A stretch of 64,000 nt of DNA, from the NCBI GenBank assembly GCA_036501535.1, contig DASYAE010000202.1:62001-126000 (forward strand). Reading direction: 5' to 3'. Under the pieces are notes generated by a model. It ran no database searches. It was given only the letters and a program-made list of their open reading frames with translations, and had not been told where the DNA came from. This DNA is from DASYAE01 sp036501535. Lineage in GTDB: Bacteria > Actinomycetota > Actinomycetes > Streptomycetales > Catenulisporaceae. Positions 27,537 to 36,109 of the stretch are shown in pieces. The position numbers and the translations under genes were made by a program. Position 1 is the stretch's first letter, and each line of letters begins with the position of its first letter.

Positions 27537-28279
27537 CTGAGCGCCAGCACCAGGGCGAAGAAGGCCCGGCCGAGGTAGAGCATCGCCTTGGCCGGCGACT
27601 GGCTCGGCGTGCCGGACTGGCGCTGGCGCATGGTGACCGGAATCTGCGCGACCGGGTGGTGCAGCCGGATGGTGCGCACCAGCGTCTCGACCGTGTCGCC
27701 GAGGTACTCGACCGGGTACCAGTCGGCGAACAGCTCGATCAGCTCGCGGTTGCAGGCCCGGAAGCCGGAGGTGGTGTCGGTCAGCTTCGTGCGGGCCAGC
27801 CGCGAGATGACGAACGAGAGCATCGACATCGCCCACTTGCGCGGGCCGTGCACCTCGTAGTCGCCCTCGCCGGCGAACCGCGCGCCGATCACGAGCGAGG
27901 CCTCGGACAGGCCGTCGAGCAGCTTCGGCACGTACGCCGGATCGTGCTGGCCGTCCGCGTCGACCTGGATCGCCACGTCGTAGCCGTGGTCGCGGGCGTA
28001 GCGGTAGCCGAGCCGCATCGCGCCGCCGACCCCGAGGTTGTACGGCAGGCTCAGCGCGGTGGCGCCGGCCTGCTTCGCCGCGGCGGCGGTGTCGTCCCGG
28101 GAGCCGTCGTCCACCACGAGCACGTCGACGAACGGCAGCGCGGCGCCGATCTCGCCGATCACGCCGGCGATCGAGGCGGACTCGTTCCAGGCCGGGATGA
28201 TGATCAGGGTGCGCGGCACGGCGGCCGGAACCGTCGCGGCGGGTTCGGCGTGCTCGGCGCCGGTGAGCGGGGTCGTCAT
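27527..28279 (-). CDS. GT2 polyprenyl-phosphate sugar synthase-like
   Basis: 250 residues. The pattern of dolichyl/polyprenyl-phosphate mannose synthase relatives is clear: LIIIPAWNESASI, VVDDGSRDDTA, NLGVGGAMRLGYRYA and VQVDADGQHDP. Its ATG overlaps the DUF2304 stop by 4 nt. This GT2/DUF2304 pair is common in bacterial surface-sugar loci, where the membrane protein is thought to assist transfer to or use of a lipid carrier. Confidence 0.85.
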   Translation of the reverse strand: MTTPLTGAEHAEPAATVPAAVPRTLIIIPAWNESASIAGVIGEIGAALPFVDVLVVDDGSRDDTAAAAKQAGATALSLPYNLGVGGAMRLGYRYARDHGYDVAIQVDADGQHDPAYVPKLLDGLSEASLVIGARFAGEGDYEVHGPRKWAMSMLSFVISRLARTKLTDTTSGFRACNRELIELFADWYPVEYLGDTVETLVRTIRLHHPVAQIPVTMRQRQSGTPSQSPAKAMLYLGRAFFALVLALSRR

Positions 28280-28659
28280 GAGGTCGCCCGCTCCCGCTCC
28301 CGCTGCGGCTCGCTGTCCCGCGCGGCGATGTCGTCGACCCGCAGCCGCAGCAGCGCCGTCTCCTCGGCCAGCACCCGGGTCTCGTCCTCGAGCCGGCTGA
28401 CCTCCCAGCTCAGGTGCAGGCAGACCATCAGCAGGAACAGCACGGCGCTGAACAGGACCAGGCTCGCGCCGTTGGCGACGCCGAACATCCGCGAGACCGT
28501 GTTGATCCCGTGCGGGTAGAGGCCGAGGGCGAGGACCCCCACGCCCACCACTATCCACAGGACCGCGTACTTCTCCCGCAGCCGGCGCCGGCGCACGAGC
28601 TCGAAGATGAAGCCGACCAGCACCAGCGCGGTCGCACCGGTCAGGATCGTCAGATGCAC
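28276..28659 (-). CDS. DUF2304 membrane protein
   Basis: 127 residues with three hydrophobic helices in the first 85 residues, the loop RRRRLREKYAVLWI typical of DUF2304, and a coiled-coil-prone Glu/Arg-rich C-terminus. Coupled to the GT2 downstream. No independent activity is known for the family. Confidence 0.8.
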   Translation of the reverse strand: MHLTILTGATALVLVGFIFELVRRRRLREKYAVLWIVVGVGVLALGLYPHGINTVSRMFGVANGASLVLFSAVLFLLMVCLHLSWEVSRLEDETRVLAEETALLRLRVDDIAARDSEPQRERERATS

Positions 28660-28813
28660 CGGGGTCCTCCTCTCTAGCGCTTCCGGATTCTGCCAGAGGG
28701 CCCGGCACAGTATCGAGTCTGCACCAGGTTCGGTGCCAAATCATGACTGGCCGACTGACTATAGTGCGGGGGACGCGCGTAGAGGACGGGCCGGACGCAG
28801 TAGGGAAAGCGCT

Positions 28814-30973
28814 GTGGGATCTCCGCTCTGGGCAGGCCGTGACCAAACCGAAGAGGGCGGCGACCCCCCACAGGGCGAGCACGACGCGGCAGTCGCGCTC
28901 GCGGAGCAGGGCGGCGACGGCCCCGAACCCGCATCCGAACCAGCGCAGCCCGGCGTGGCGCCGGTGCCCGCCGACGGGCTGCGGCGGGACTGGCGCGTCA
29001 TCGGCCTGCTGATCGTCGCCGCCTGGGTCCTGCCGGTGCTGGCCTACCTCGTGCGCGCCGACGCCCTGCTCATCGTGCTGATCGTGTGGGGCACCGGCGG
29101 CCTGCTGCGAGCCGGCGGCACCGTGCTCGACCGGCTCATGCTCACCGTCGCGCTGCTGATCGGCACCGCGATCACGGCCGGCCTGGTGTTCTCGCTGTGG
29201 CCCTTCGGCCTGAACCCGATCGCCGTCGGCGGCACCGCGCTCACGGTGCTGATCCTGCTCGGCACAGCCCTGCGCCGCCGCCCGCGCTGGCCGCGCCGGG
29301 TCCTCGGTACCGACCTGGCCCTGCTGGGCGTCATGGCCGTCGGGGCCTTCGTCGCCTACGGGCCCTCCCGGCGGCCCGGGACGGACGTGAAGCTCGCCCT
29401 GGCCGGCATCACCGGCGACCGGCTGCGGCACTTCAGCCTCTTCGACACGATCCACCGGCTCGGCGGCTACCCGTTCCTGATGCAGAACCAGGCCCGGCAC
29501 GTGGTCGACCCGGCGATGCTCGTCGTCTATCCGCCCGGCATGCACTTCACCTACGCGCTGCTCGACGTCTTCATCACCTCGCGCACCTCCACGGGCAGTC
29601 CGGTCGACGAGATGATCCGCTACAACATCTACGCCAGCCTGGGCTACGGCTTCCTGGTGCTGTGCACGGCCTGGGGCGCCCGCTGGGTGGCCGGGCCGGC
29701 GATGGCCGGCTGGCGCCGCGCCTTCCTGGTCGCCGGGATCGCCGCGTTCCTGTCCGCGGGCGTGATGACCACGGTGTACTGGAACGGCTGGGACTCGCAG
29801 GTGTTCGGCATGGCCCTGCTGGTGCTGCTGGCCGCGGTGTGCCTGCGGCCGCCGACCCGGCCGCGCGAGCACATCCTGGTGGTCACCGCGCTGTGCATCG
29901 CGATCTCCATGTCGTACGAGCTCTTCGATCCGTTCGCCGCGGTCTTCGTGCTTCTCTCGCTGGTCATTTACCGCAGGCGCCTGATCCCGCACTGGCGGCT
30001 GCTGGCCGGCGCGGTGGTGGTCGCGGTCCCTGCCGCGGCGTCGTACATCTTCGCGGAATACATGCAGAACGCCCTGCAGGCCACGCAGACGCTCCTGGTC
30101 ACCAGCAAGACCGAGGCGATGACGAAGGAGAGCCTGGCCGCGGTGGTCGTGCTGGCGGTGGCCGGCTTCGCGGTCGCGCGCGCCCGGCGGCGGCAGATCG
30201 CGGTCGGCGCCCTGGCCGGGTCGGTGCTGTGCGGCCTGGCCGTGGCGGCCTACTGGCTGTATCAGAAGCACTCCATCGCGGCGGGCGCGGGCAACAGCTA
30301 CTACTTCGAGAAGATCGTGCAGGCCTGGGTGGTGCTCACGCTGATCGGCGTGGGCACGGCCGGGCACCTGCTGCGGCTGCCGAGGTCGGCGCCGTTCCGC
30401 ATCCCGTCCCGGGGCGTCGCCGGCGCGGTGACCGGGTGCGTCGCGATCGCCGCCGCGGTCGTGCTGACCGGCAGCGTCTACTACGGCAAGCCGCAGTTCA
30501 ACTACGCCGAGATGAAGCCGGGCCCGCACACCACGTGGGAGCGCGTGTGGATGAGCGGCGACCACATCAACCCGGGCACCGCGGACGTGCTCGGCTACCT
30601 GAACCAGCGCCAGATGCTCGGCGACGGTGTTCCGACGCTGGTCATCTGGAGCGCGGGCGGCCAGGATAACGTCGACGTCTCGCTTCAGCTCGCCGATCTC
30701 AACCACGCGGCCGGGCTGTACCCGGACCAGATCGGCGGCCTCGGTTCCAGCACCGGGCTGAGCAGCGCCGGCGAGTCGGGGCCGTGGACCGCCGCGGACG
30801 ATGCGGCGCTCACCGCGCTCGAGAAGTCGATCGCCGCCGCCCCGGTGCCGATCCGGCTGGTCACCGCCAACGCCTCGCTGGCCGGGAAGCTCGAGCAGTG
30901 GCGCGCCGCGCACCCCGCGGTCAGGCTCTCGGTGGTGCTCGCGCCGAGCCTGCCGGGCCCGTCGGGTCTCTAG
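28814..30973 (+). CDS. Large polytopic membrane protein with external C-terminal domain, paralog A
   Basis: About 719 residues from the GTG at 28814; start chosen because the paralog begins with the same M-G-S-P sequence. An acidic/Pro-rich N-terminus of about 55 residues precedes some 12-13 hydrophobic helices, and a hydrophilic C-terminal domain of roughly 160 residues follows the last helix (from YYGKPQFNY onward). Overall shape resembles GT-C glycosyltransferases or O-antigen-polymerase-like proteins, but I see no diagnostic DxD/ExD loop I can assign with certainty. Position in the rhamnose locus suggests polymer assembly or modification. Confidence 0.7.
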   Translation: MGSPLWAGRDQTEEGGDPPQGEHDAAVALAEQGGDGPEPASEPAQPGVAPVPADGLRRDWRVIGLLIVAAWVLPVLAYLVRADALLIVLIVWGTGGLLRAGGTVLDRLMLTVALLIGTAITAGLVFSLWPFGLNPIAVGGTALTVLILLGTALRRRPRWPRRVLGTDLALLGVMAVGAFVAYGPSRRPGTDVKLALAGITGDRLRHFSLFDTIHRLGGYPFLMQNQARHVVDPAMLVVYPPGMHFTYALLDVFITSRTSTGSPVDEMIRYNIYASLGYGFLVLCTAWGARWVAGPAMAGWRRAFLVAGIAAFLSAGVMTTVYWNGWDSQVFGMALLVLLAAVCLRPPTRPREHILVVTALCIAISMSYELFDPFAAVFVLLSLVIYRRRLIPHWRLLAGAVVVAVPAAASYIFAEYMQNALQATQTLLVTSKTEAMTKESLAAVVVLAVAGFAVARARRRQIAVGALAGSVLCGLAVAAYWLYQKHSIAAGAGNSYYFEKIVQAWVVLTLIGVGTAGHLLRLPRSAPFRIPSRGVAGAVTGCVAIAAAVVLTGSVYYGKPQFNYAEMKPGPHTTWERVWMSGDHINPGTADVLGYLNQRQMLGDGVPTLVIWSAGGQDNVDVSLQLADLNHAAGLYPDQIGGLGSSTGLSSAGESGPWTAADDAALTALEKSIAAAPVPIRLVTANASLAGKLEQWRAAHPAVRLSVVLAPSLPGPSGL

Positions 30974-31144
30974 ACACCTGACCGCGCTCGTCACCCACAA
31001 CGGTGGCAATGCCGCCGACCGTGACAGTTCTGCACCAAAGCCCGGCCCCGAGATTGGGCGGCCCAGGCCCGGCCACCTAGACTGGCGCGGCCGGACGCGA
31101 GGCCTCCGCCCGAGCTCTGAGAAGCGAAGAAGGACGCGACGACG

Positions 31145-33295
31145 ATGGGATCGCCAGTGCAGGCCGGCCGACCAGTCCCCAGCGAACCGGTCTCCGCGAA
31201 GCGCCCCGACGATGATGCCGAGGGGACGGGCCCGCGCGCCGCGGCGGGCACCGCCACCGAGGCCGGCCCGCCTGCCGACATCGGCGCCGAACCCGGTCCG
31301 CTGCGCCGCGACTGGCGGATGGTCGGCCTGCTGATCGTCGCGGCCTGGGTGCTGCCGGTGCTCACCAACCTGGTCCGGGCCGACGCCCTGCTCATCGTCC
31401 TGGTCGTCTGGGGCACCGGAGGCCTGCTGCGGGCCGGCGGCACCGTGCTCGACCGGCTGATGATCACCGTCGGCCTGCTGATCGGCACCGCCATCACCGC
31501 CGGGCTGCTCTTCTCGCTCTGGCCCTTCGGGCTCGACCCCGTCGCCGTCGGCGGCACCGCGCTGACCGTGCTCGTGCTCACCGGCACCGCCCTGCGCCGC
31601 CGCCCGCGCTGGCCGCACCGCGTGCTCGGCACCGACATTGCGCTCGTCGGCGCCTTCGTCGTCGGAACCTTCGTCGCGTATGGACCGCTGCGCCGCGGCG
31701 GGACGGACCTCCAGCTCGGCTACGCCGGGCTGACCGGCGACAAGCTGCGCGACTTCAACCTGTTCGACGGCATCCACCGCATCGGCGGCTACCCGTTCCT
31801 GATGCAGAATCAGGCGAAGAACGTCGTCGACCCGGGCATGCTGTTCGCCTACCCGCCCGGCATGCATTACCTCTACGCGCTGCTCGACATCTTCGTCACC
31901 TCGCGCACCGACCCGGGCAACCCGCTCAGCGAACTGATGCGGTACGAGTACTTCACCTGCTTCGGCTATGGGTTCCTGGTGCTGTCCGTCGCGTGGGGCG
32001 CGCGCTGGGTGGCCGGGCCGGTGATGGCCGGCTGGCGGCGCACCTTCCTGGTCGGCGCGATCACCTGCTTCCTGTCCGCCGGCGTGATAACCACGGCGAT
32101 CTGGTGCGGCTGGGACCCGCAGATCCTCGGCATGGGCCTGCTCGCGCTGCTCGCCGCGGGCATGATGCGGCCGCCGACGCGGGCGCGCGAGCACATCCTG
32201 TTCGCCGCCGCGATGTGCGTGGCGATCGCGCTGACCTACGAGCTGTTCCTGCCGTTCGCGGCGGTGCTGGTGATCGCCTCCGGCGTCGTCTACCGCAACC
32301 GCTGGCTGCCGCACTGGCGGATGGCCGCGGTCGTCACGGTCGTCGCGGTGCCGGCCTCGCTGTCCGAGTTCGCCGTCGCGCACACCAAGGGCGGCCTGAG
32401 CGCCACCGGACAGGCGCTGGCCATAGGCTTCACCGTCCCGATGACCGACCAGAGCCTGCTGATCATCGCGGCGCTCGCGGTGGCCGGCTTCGCAGTGCGG
32501 CGGGCCCGGCGGCGGCCGAGCGCGATCACCGGGCTGCTCTCGGTGCTGGTCTGCGGCGCCGCGGTGGTGGCTTACTGGGCCTATCAGCATGAGAAGATCC
32601 ACACCACCACCTACTACTTCGAGAAGACGGTGCAGGCCTGGGTGGTGATCGCGCTGGTGAGCGTGGGCACCTTCGGGCACCTGCTGCGGCTGCGGGCGCA
32701 GGGCAGCACCTCGCGCATCCCGTCCCGCGGGCTGACCGGAGCCGTGGTCGGCTGCGTCGCGATCGGCCTCGCGCTGGTCGCCACCGACAGCTACTACTAC
32801 GGCAAGCCGAGCTTCGAGTACTCCGCCAAGATGAAGATCGGGGCGCACACCACCTGGGAACGGGTCTGGATGAGCGGCCTGCACATCTACCCGAACAACG
32901 AGAAGGCGCTGGCGTATCTGCACGCGAAGGGCGTGCTCGGCGACGGCGTCCCGACCCTGGTGCTGTGGGGCTCGACCGACCTCGACAACGTGAACATGTC
33001 GCTGATGCTGGCCGACTTCAACCACGACGAGGGCCAGCTCACCGACCAGGTCAACGGACTGGGGATAACGGACGAGCTGTTCAGCGTGGGCCACTACGGC
33101 GCGCCGTGGACCAAGGCGCAGAAGCAGGCGCTCGCCTCGCTGGAGAAGACCATCGCCGCCTCGCCGGTGCCGCTGCGGGTGATCGCCTCGAACGGCGCGG
33201 TGGCGCAGAAGCTGGAGCAGTGGGCGGCGCAGAACCCGCAGCATCATCTGACGGTGATCTACCTGCCGGACATGCCGGCGGACTCGGGGCCCTGA
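31145..33295 (+). CDS. Large polytopic membrane protein with external C-terminal domain, paralog B
   Basis: 716 residues, co-directional with and closely related to paralog A over the whole length; the stretch from LRRDWR through the first four helices is nearly identical, including at the DNA level. Conserved blocks shared by both are GYPFLMQNQA, YPPGMH, WGARWVAGP, YYFEK..QAWVV, HTTWERVWMSG and DGVPTLV. The C-terminal domain ends with LEKTIAASPVPLR. The function is unknown; a GT-C-like or polymer-handling role is inference from topology and location. Confidence 0.72.
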   Translation: MGSPVQAGRPVPSEPVSAKRPDDDAEGTGPRAAAGTATEAGPPADIGAEPGPLRRDWRMVGLLIVAAWVLPVLTNLVRADALLIVLVVWGTGGLLRAGGTVLDRLMITVGLLIGTAITAGLLFSLWPFGLDPVAVGGTALTVLVLTGTALRRRPRWPHRVLGTDIALVGAFVVGTFVAYGPLRRGGTDLQLGYAGLTGDKLRDFNLFDGIHRIGGYPFLMQNQAKNVVDPGMLFAYPPGMHYLYALLDIFVTSRTDPGNPLSELMRYEYFTCFGYGFLVLSVAWGARWVAGPVMAGWRRTFLVGAITCFLSAGVITTAIWCGWDPQILGMGLLALLAAGMMRPPTRAREHILFAAAMCVAIALTYELFLPFAAVLVIASGVVYRNRWLPHWRMAAVVTVVAVPASLSEFAVAHTKGGLSATGQALAIGFTVPMTDQSLLIIAALAVAGFAVRRARRRPSAITGLLSVLVCGAAVVAYWAYQHEKIHTTTYYFEKTVQAWVVIALVSVGTFGHLLRLRAQGSTSRIPSRGLTGAVVGCVAIGLALVATDSYYYGKPSFEYSAKMKIGAHTTWERVWMSGLHIYPNNEKALAYLHAKGVLGDGVPTLVLWGSTDLDNVNMSLMLADFNHDEGQLTDQVNGLGITDELFSVGHYGAPWTKAQKQALASLEKTIAASPVPLRVIASNGAVAQKLEQWAAQNPQHHLTVIYLPDMPADSGP

Positions 33296-33318
33296 TCCGG
33301 GGCTCTGATCCGGTCCGT

Positions 33319-33362
33319 GGCGCGGGCGGCGGCCGGATCCGCTCCCGGCCGCCGCCCGCGCC
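33319..33362. terminator. Strong 18-bp hairpin between convergent genes
   Basis: A perfect 18-bp GC-rich stem (33319-33336 with 33345-33362, 8-nt loop) lies between the stop of paralog B (33295) and the stop of mca (33384). It should terminate transcription from both sides. Confidence 0.78.
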
Positions 33363-33383
33363 CCATCGGGTACGGGGCCTGAG

Positions 33384-34265
33384 TCAGACCCGGACGCCCT
33401 CGCGCACGCCCGCGAACAGGTCGTCCTCGGGCAGCGTGGTGTCCACCAGCGAGCGGGCCAGCTCGAAGTCCTCGGTCGGCCAGACCTCCCGCTGCACGTC
33501 CATCGGCACGTTGAACCAGGGACCGTCCGGGTCCACCTGCGTCGCGTGCGCTAGCAGGGCCTTGTCCCGGATCTCGAAGTACTCGCCGCACTCCACCCGG
33601 GTGGTGATCTGCCGCCCCGGCCGGCCGGTGTCGTCCCAGCGCTCGATCCACGCCGCGTACGGGGACTCCAGGCCGCGGGCCAGCATCGCCTCGTGCAGGG
33701 CCATCACCCGGTCCTTGGAGAAGGTCTGGTTGTAGTACAGCTTGAGCGGCTGCCAGACCGGCCCGGCCTCCGGATACCGGTCCGGGTCGCCGGCCGCGTC
33801 GAAGGCCTCGACCGAGATCCGGTGGCACTGGATGTGGTCCGGGTGCGGATAGCCGCCGTCCTCGTCGTACGTGGTCACCACGTGCGGGCGGAATCGGCGC
33901 ATCAGCCGCACCAGCGGCTCGGCCGCGACCTTCACGTCCTGCAGCCCGAAGCAGCCCTCCGGCAGCGGCGGCAGCGGGTCGCCCTCGGGCAGGCCGGAGT
34001 CCACGAAGCCGAGCCACGCCTGGTCCACCCCCAGGATGGCGCGGGCCTCGGCCATCTCCCGGCGGCGGATCTCGGAAAGCCCCCCGGCGTACGCCGGATC
34101 ATCCTTCAGCCGCGGGTTGAGCACGTCCCCGCGTTCGCCGCCGGTACACGTCACCACGAGCACCTCGGCGCCCTCGGCCAGATAGCGGACCATGGCCGCC
34201 GCGCCCTTAGACGACTCGTCGTCCGGGTGCGCGTGCACCGCCATCAGCCGCAACCGCTCCTCCAC
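33384..34265 (-). CDS. mca: Mycothiol S-conjugate amidase
   Basis: 293 residues of LmbE fold. Zinc-binding AHPDDE (His13, Asp15/Asp16 region) and a later HPDH motif (GGYPHPDHIQ) are intact; TCTGGERGD and LGFVDSGLPEGD are characteristic of Mca rather than MshB. The enzyme hydrolyses mycothiol-xenobiotic conjugates to a mercapturic acid and GlcN-Ins. GTG start at 34265 with GGGAGAG upstream. Divergent from the DUF4307 gene, the usual actinobacterial arrangement. Confidence 0.9.
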   Translation of the reverse strand: MEERLRLMAVHAHPDDESSKGAAAMVRYLAEGAEVLVVTCTGGERGDVLNPRLKDDPAYAGGLSEIRRREMAEARAILGVDQAWLGFVDSGLPEGDPLPPLPEGCFGLQDVKVAAEPLVRLMRRFRPHVVTTYDEDGGYPHPDHIQCHRISVEAFDAAGDPDRYPEAGPVWQPLKLYYNQTFSKDRVMALHEAMLARGLESPYAAWIERWDDTGRPGRQITTRVECGEYFEIRDKALLAHATQVDPDGPWFNVPMDVQREVWPTEDFELARSLVDTTLPEDDLFAGVREGVRV

Positions 34266-34447
34266 GTTCCGCTCTCCCGTCTTGCACCTCGGGCGACCCT
34301 CGCCCTCGAAACCTTGAACTCATGAGGCTCTATAGTGTCGGACGGCGCTCGGCCGCCACCAACGGCCGACCGTCGCACCGTCGGCTCACTGGTGGCAACA
34401 ACCGCCGGCCGGCGCATACTTCCTCCCAGCACAGCCAGGGGGCTGAG

Positions 34448-35149
34448 ATGACGGATGCCGTGGACCCGACCCGACCGGGCGGGCCGGACGGCCCCGGTGG
34501 CGCCGCGCGGCGGTCCACCACCGCACTGCCGCAGCAGCGCGCGGCGCTCGACGACGCGACCGTGCAGTTCCTCGCCGAGCGGGCCGAGGCGGCCGCGCAG
34601 GCGATCGCGCAGCGCGAGGCGAAGAGCGAGCCGAAGAAGCCGCCGAGCCGGCCGCAGAAGAAGCAGGAGCAGCACCAGCCCGCGCGCAACGGCGCCCAGC
34701 CGGGCGGTGCGTCGGCCTTCGACCCGGACCCGATCTCCGGGCTGCTGCGCGCCGAGACCGAGTTCACCGCGGCCGACGCGGCCCGGTACGGAGCGCCGCG
34801 GCGCGGCATGTCCAAGGCCCGGAAGATCACCCTGGCGCTGGTGGGCCTCGGCGTGCTCGGCGGCGTGGCCGGCTACATCGGATGGGAGCAGGCGAATCCG
34901 GCGATCCAGGGGACCGTGCTCAGCTACAACATCACCGGCAACTCGGTGACCGCCACCTTCGAGATCGACAAGGGCGCGAACCAGTCCGCGACCTGCGTGC
35001 TGGCCGCGTTGGACATCAAGGCGAACATCATCGGCAGCGCGACGGTCGACGTGCCGTCAGGCCGTGCGAAGAACCTAATGAGCTACACGCTCCAGGCCAC
35101 CGGCACGATCAACACGGTCGAGGTCGAGTCCTGCACGATCACCGGCTGA
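34448..35149 (+). CDS. DUF4307 membrane-anchored protein
   Basis: 233 residues from ATG 34448. A disordered Pro/Ala/Lys-rich N-terminal half is followed by one transmembrane helix (ITLALVGLGVLGGVAGYIGW) and an external domain with SYNITGNSVTATFEI and two cysteines (SATCVLA, VESCTIT). This matches DUF4307, which is regularly found between mca and greA. A TATAGT hexamer at 34331-34336 could be its -10. Function unknown. Confidence 0.82.
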   Translation: MTDAVDPTRPGGPDGPGGAARRSTTALPQQRAALDDATVQFLAERAEAAAQAIAQREAKSEPKKPPSRPQKKQEQHQPARNGAQPGGASAFDPDPISGLLRAETEFTAADAARYGAPRRGMSKARKITLALVGLGVLGGVAGYIGWEQANPAIQGTVLSYNITGNSVTATFEIDKGANQSATCVLAALDIKANIIGSATVDVPSGRAKNLMSYTLQATGTINTVEVESCTITG

Positions 35150-35319
35150 GCCCGGCCCGCGCGGCACGCCGCTCATCCCTCGCGCAACGGCGCTGACCAG
35201 CCCGGGAGCGCACAGCGGCGCGCAGGGCGCGTGCAGTATCGACGACCGCTGCGCACGGGGCGCGACGGTTGTGTTACGGGCCCGCCTGACCTGTGGCGAC
35301 GCAGCGTTTCGAGGCAGGA

Positions 35320-35357
35320 CGCTGCCGTTTGTCGGCAGCGCTTGGTAACCTCATAGT
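35320..35357 (+). promoter_or_regulatory. Candidate greA promoter with palindrome over the -35
   Basis: TTGTCG at 35329-35334 and CATAGT at 35352-35357 are separated by 17 nt. An 8-bp perfect inverted repeat (CGCTGCCG, 5-nt loop, CGGCAGCG; 35320-35340) overlaps the -35. It could be an operator or the upstream gene's terminator. Confidence 0.5.
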
Positions 35358-35429
35358 TTCGCGGGTACCCGTTTCGACGGGATCCGTGCGCACAGGCTTA
35401 CCCGTTTTCACCCCCAACAAGGAGCATCC

Positions 35430-35927
35430 GTGACCCAAACCAGCGACAACGCCACCTGGCTCACTCAGGAGGCGTACGACCGGTTGAGGGCCGAGCTGGA
35501 ATACCTCCAGGGTCAGGGCCGTACCGACATCGCGAAGAAGATCGAGGCCGCCCGCGAGGAGGGCGACCTGCGCGAGAACGGCGGCTACCACGCCGCCAAG
35601 GAGGAGCAGGGCAAGCAGGAGGCCCGGGTGCTGCAGCTGCGCCAGCTGCTGGACCACGCCCAGGTCGGCACCGCCCCCGCGGTCAGCGGCACGGCCGCCC
35701 CCGGCATGGTGGTGAAGGTCGCCTTCGACGGCGACGACCACGACACGCTGGAGTTCCTGCTCGGCTCACGCGAGGACGCGGGCGCCTCGATCGAGGTCTA
35801 CTCCCCGCAGTCCCCCCTCGGCGCCGCGATCAACGGCCGCAAGGTCGGGCAGAGCAGCGAGTACGAGCTGCCGAACGGCAGGAAGATGGCCGTCAAGCTG
35901 CTCTCGGCCGACCCCTACAAGGGCTGA
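35430..35927 (+). CDS. greA: Transcription elongation factor GreA
   Basis: 165 residues from GTG 35430 with AAGGAG 7 nt upstream. The N-terminal antiparallel coiled coil carries the acidic tip motif (AREEGDLRENGGYHAAKEEQG), and the C-terminal FKBP-like domain has YSPQSPLGAAINGRKVG. GreA stimulates RNA cleavage by backtracked RNA polymerase. Followed by a convergent response regulator. Confidence 0.95.
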   Translation: MTQTSDNATWLTQEAYDRLRAELEYLQGQGRTDIAKKIEAAREEGDLRENGGYHAAKEEQGKQEARVLQLRQLLDHAQVGTAPAVSGTAAPGMVVKVAFDGDDHDTLEFLLGSREDAGASIEVYSPQSPLGAAINGRKVGQSSEYELPNGRKMAVKLLSADPYKG

Positions 35928-35999
35928 GCCGCCTCGGCGCCGGCTCCGGCGCCGCGCGGCAGCACGACCCACTTCCCGAAGGTCACCCTCACACCCTCG

Positions 36000-36066
36000 C
36001 GCGTTCCACGTGGACGTCCCGCCAGTCTCGTCGGGCCGTCCGGTTGCGCCGTTCACGTGGAACGCG
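36000..36066. repeat. 13-bp inverted repeat with CACGTG cores
   Basis: Perfect arms CGCGTTCCACGTG (36000-36012) and CACGTGGAACGCG (36054-36066) with a 41-nt spacer, between the convergent greA and response-regulator genes. Each arm region is one base short of a GTTCCACGTGGAAC palindrome, which resembles the Streptomyces ParB site parS (GTTTCACGTGGAAC, from memory). Terminator or protein-binding role is undecided. Confidence 0.6.
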
Positions 36067-36109
36067 GGGCCGGAGACAGAAGCCTGCTTCGCGCGTGCGG
36101 CGCGAGCGC

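Noticed and set aside
28760..28765. TATAGT hexamer upstream of membrane protein A (and a similar one at 34331-34336)
   Set aside because: Good -10 matches but no acceptable -35 at 16-18 nt; not listed as promoters on their own.
28280..33247. Very long open frame on the minus strand opposite the two large membrane proteins
   Set aside because: It is the complement of two well-supported genes in GC-rich DNA; its translation is His/Arg/Gln/Asp-rich low-complexity with no domain. Only its last 250 codons (27527-28279) are a real gene.
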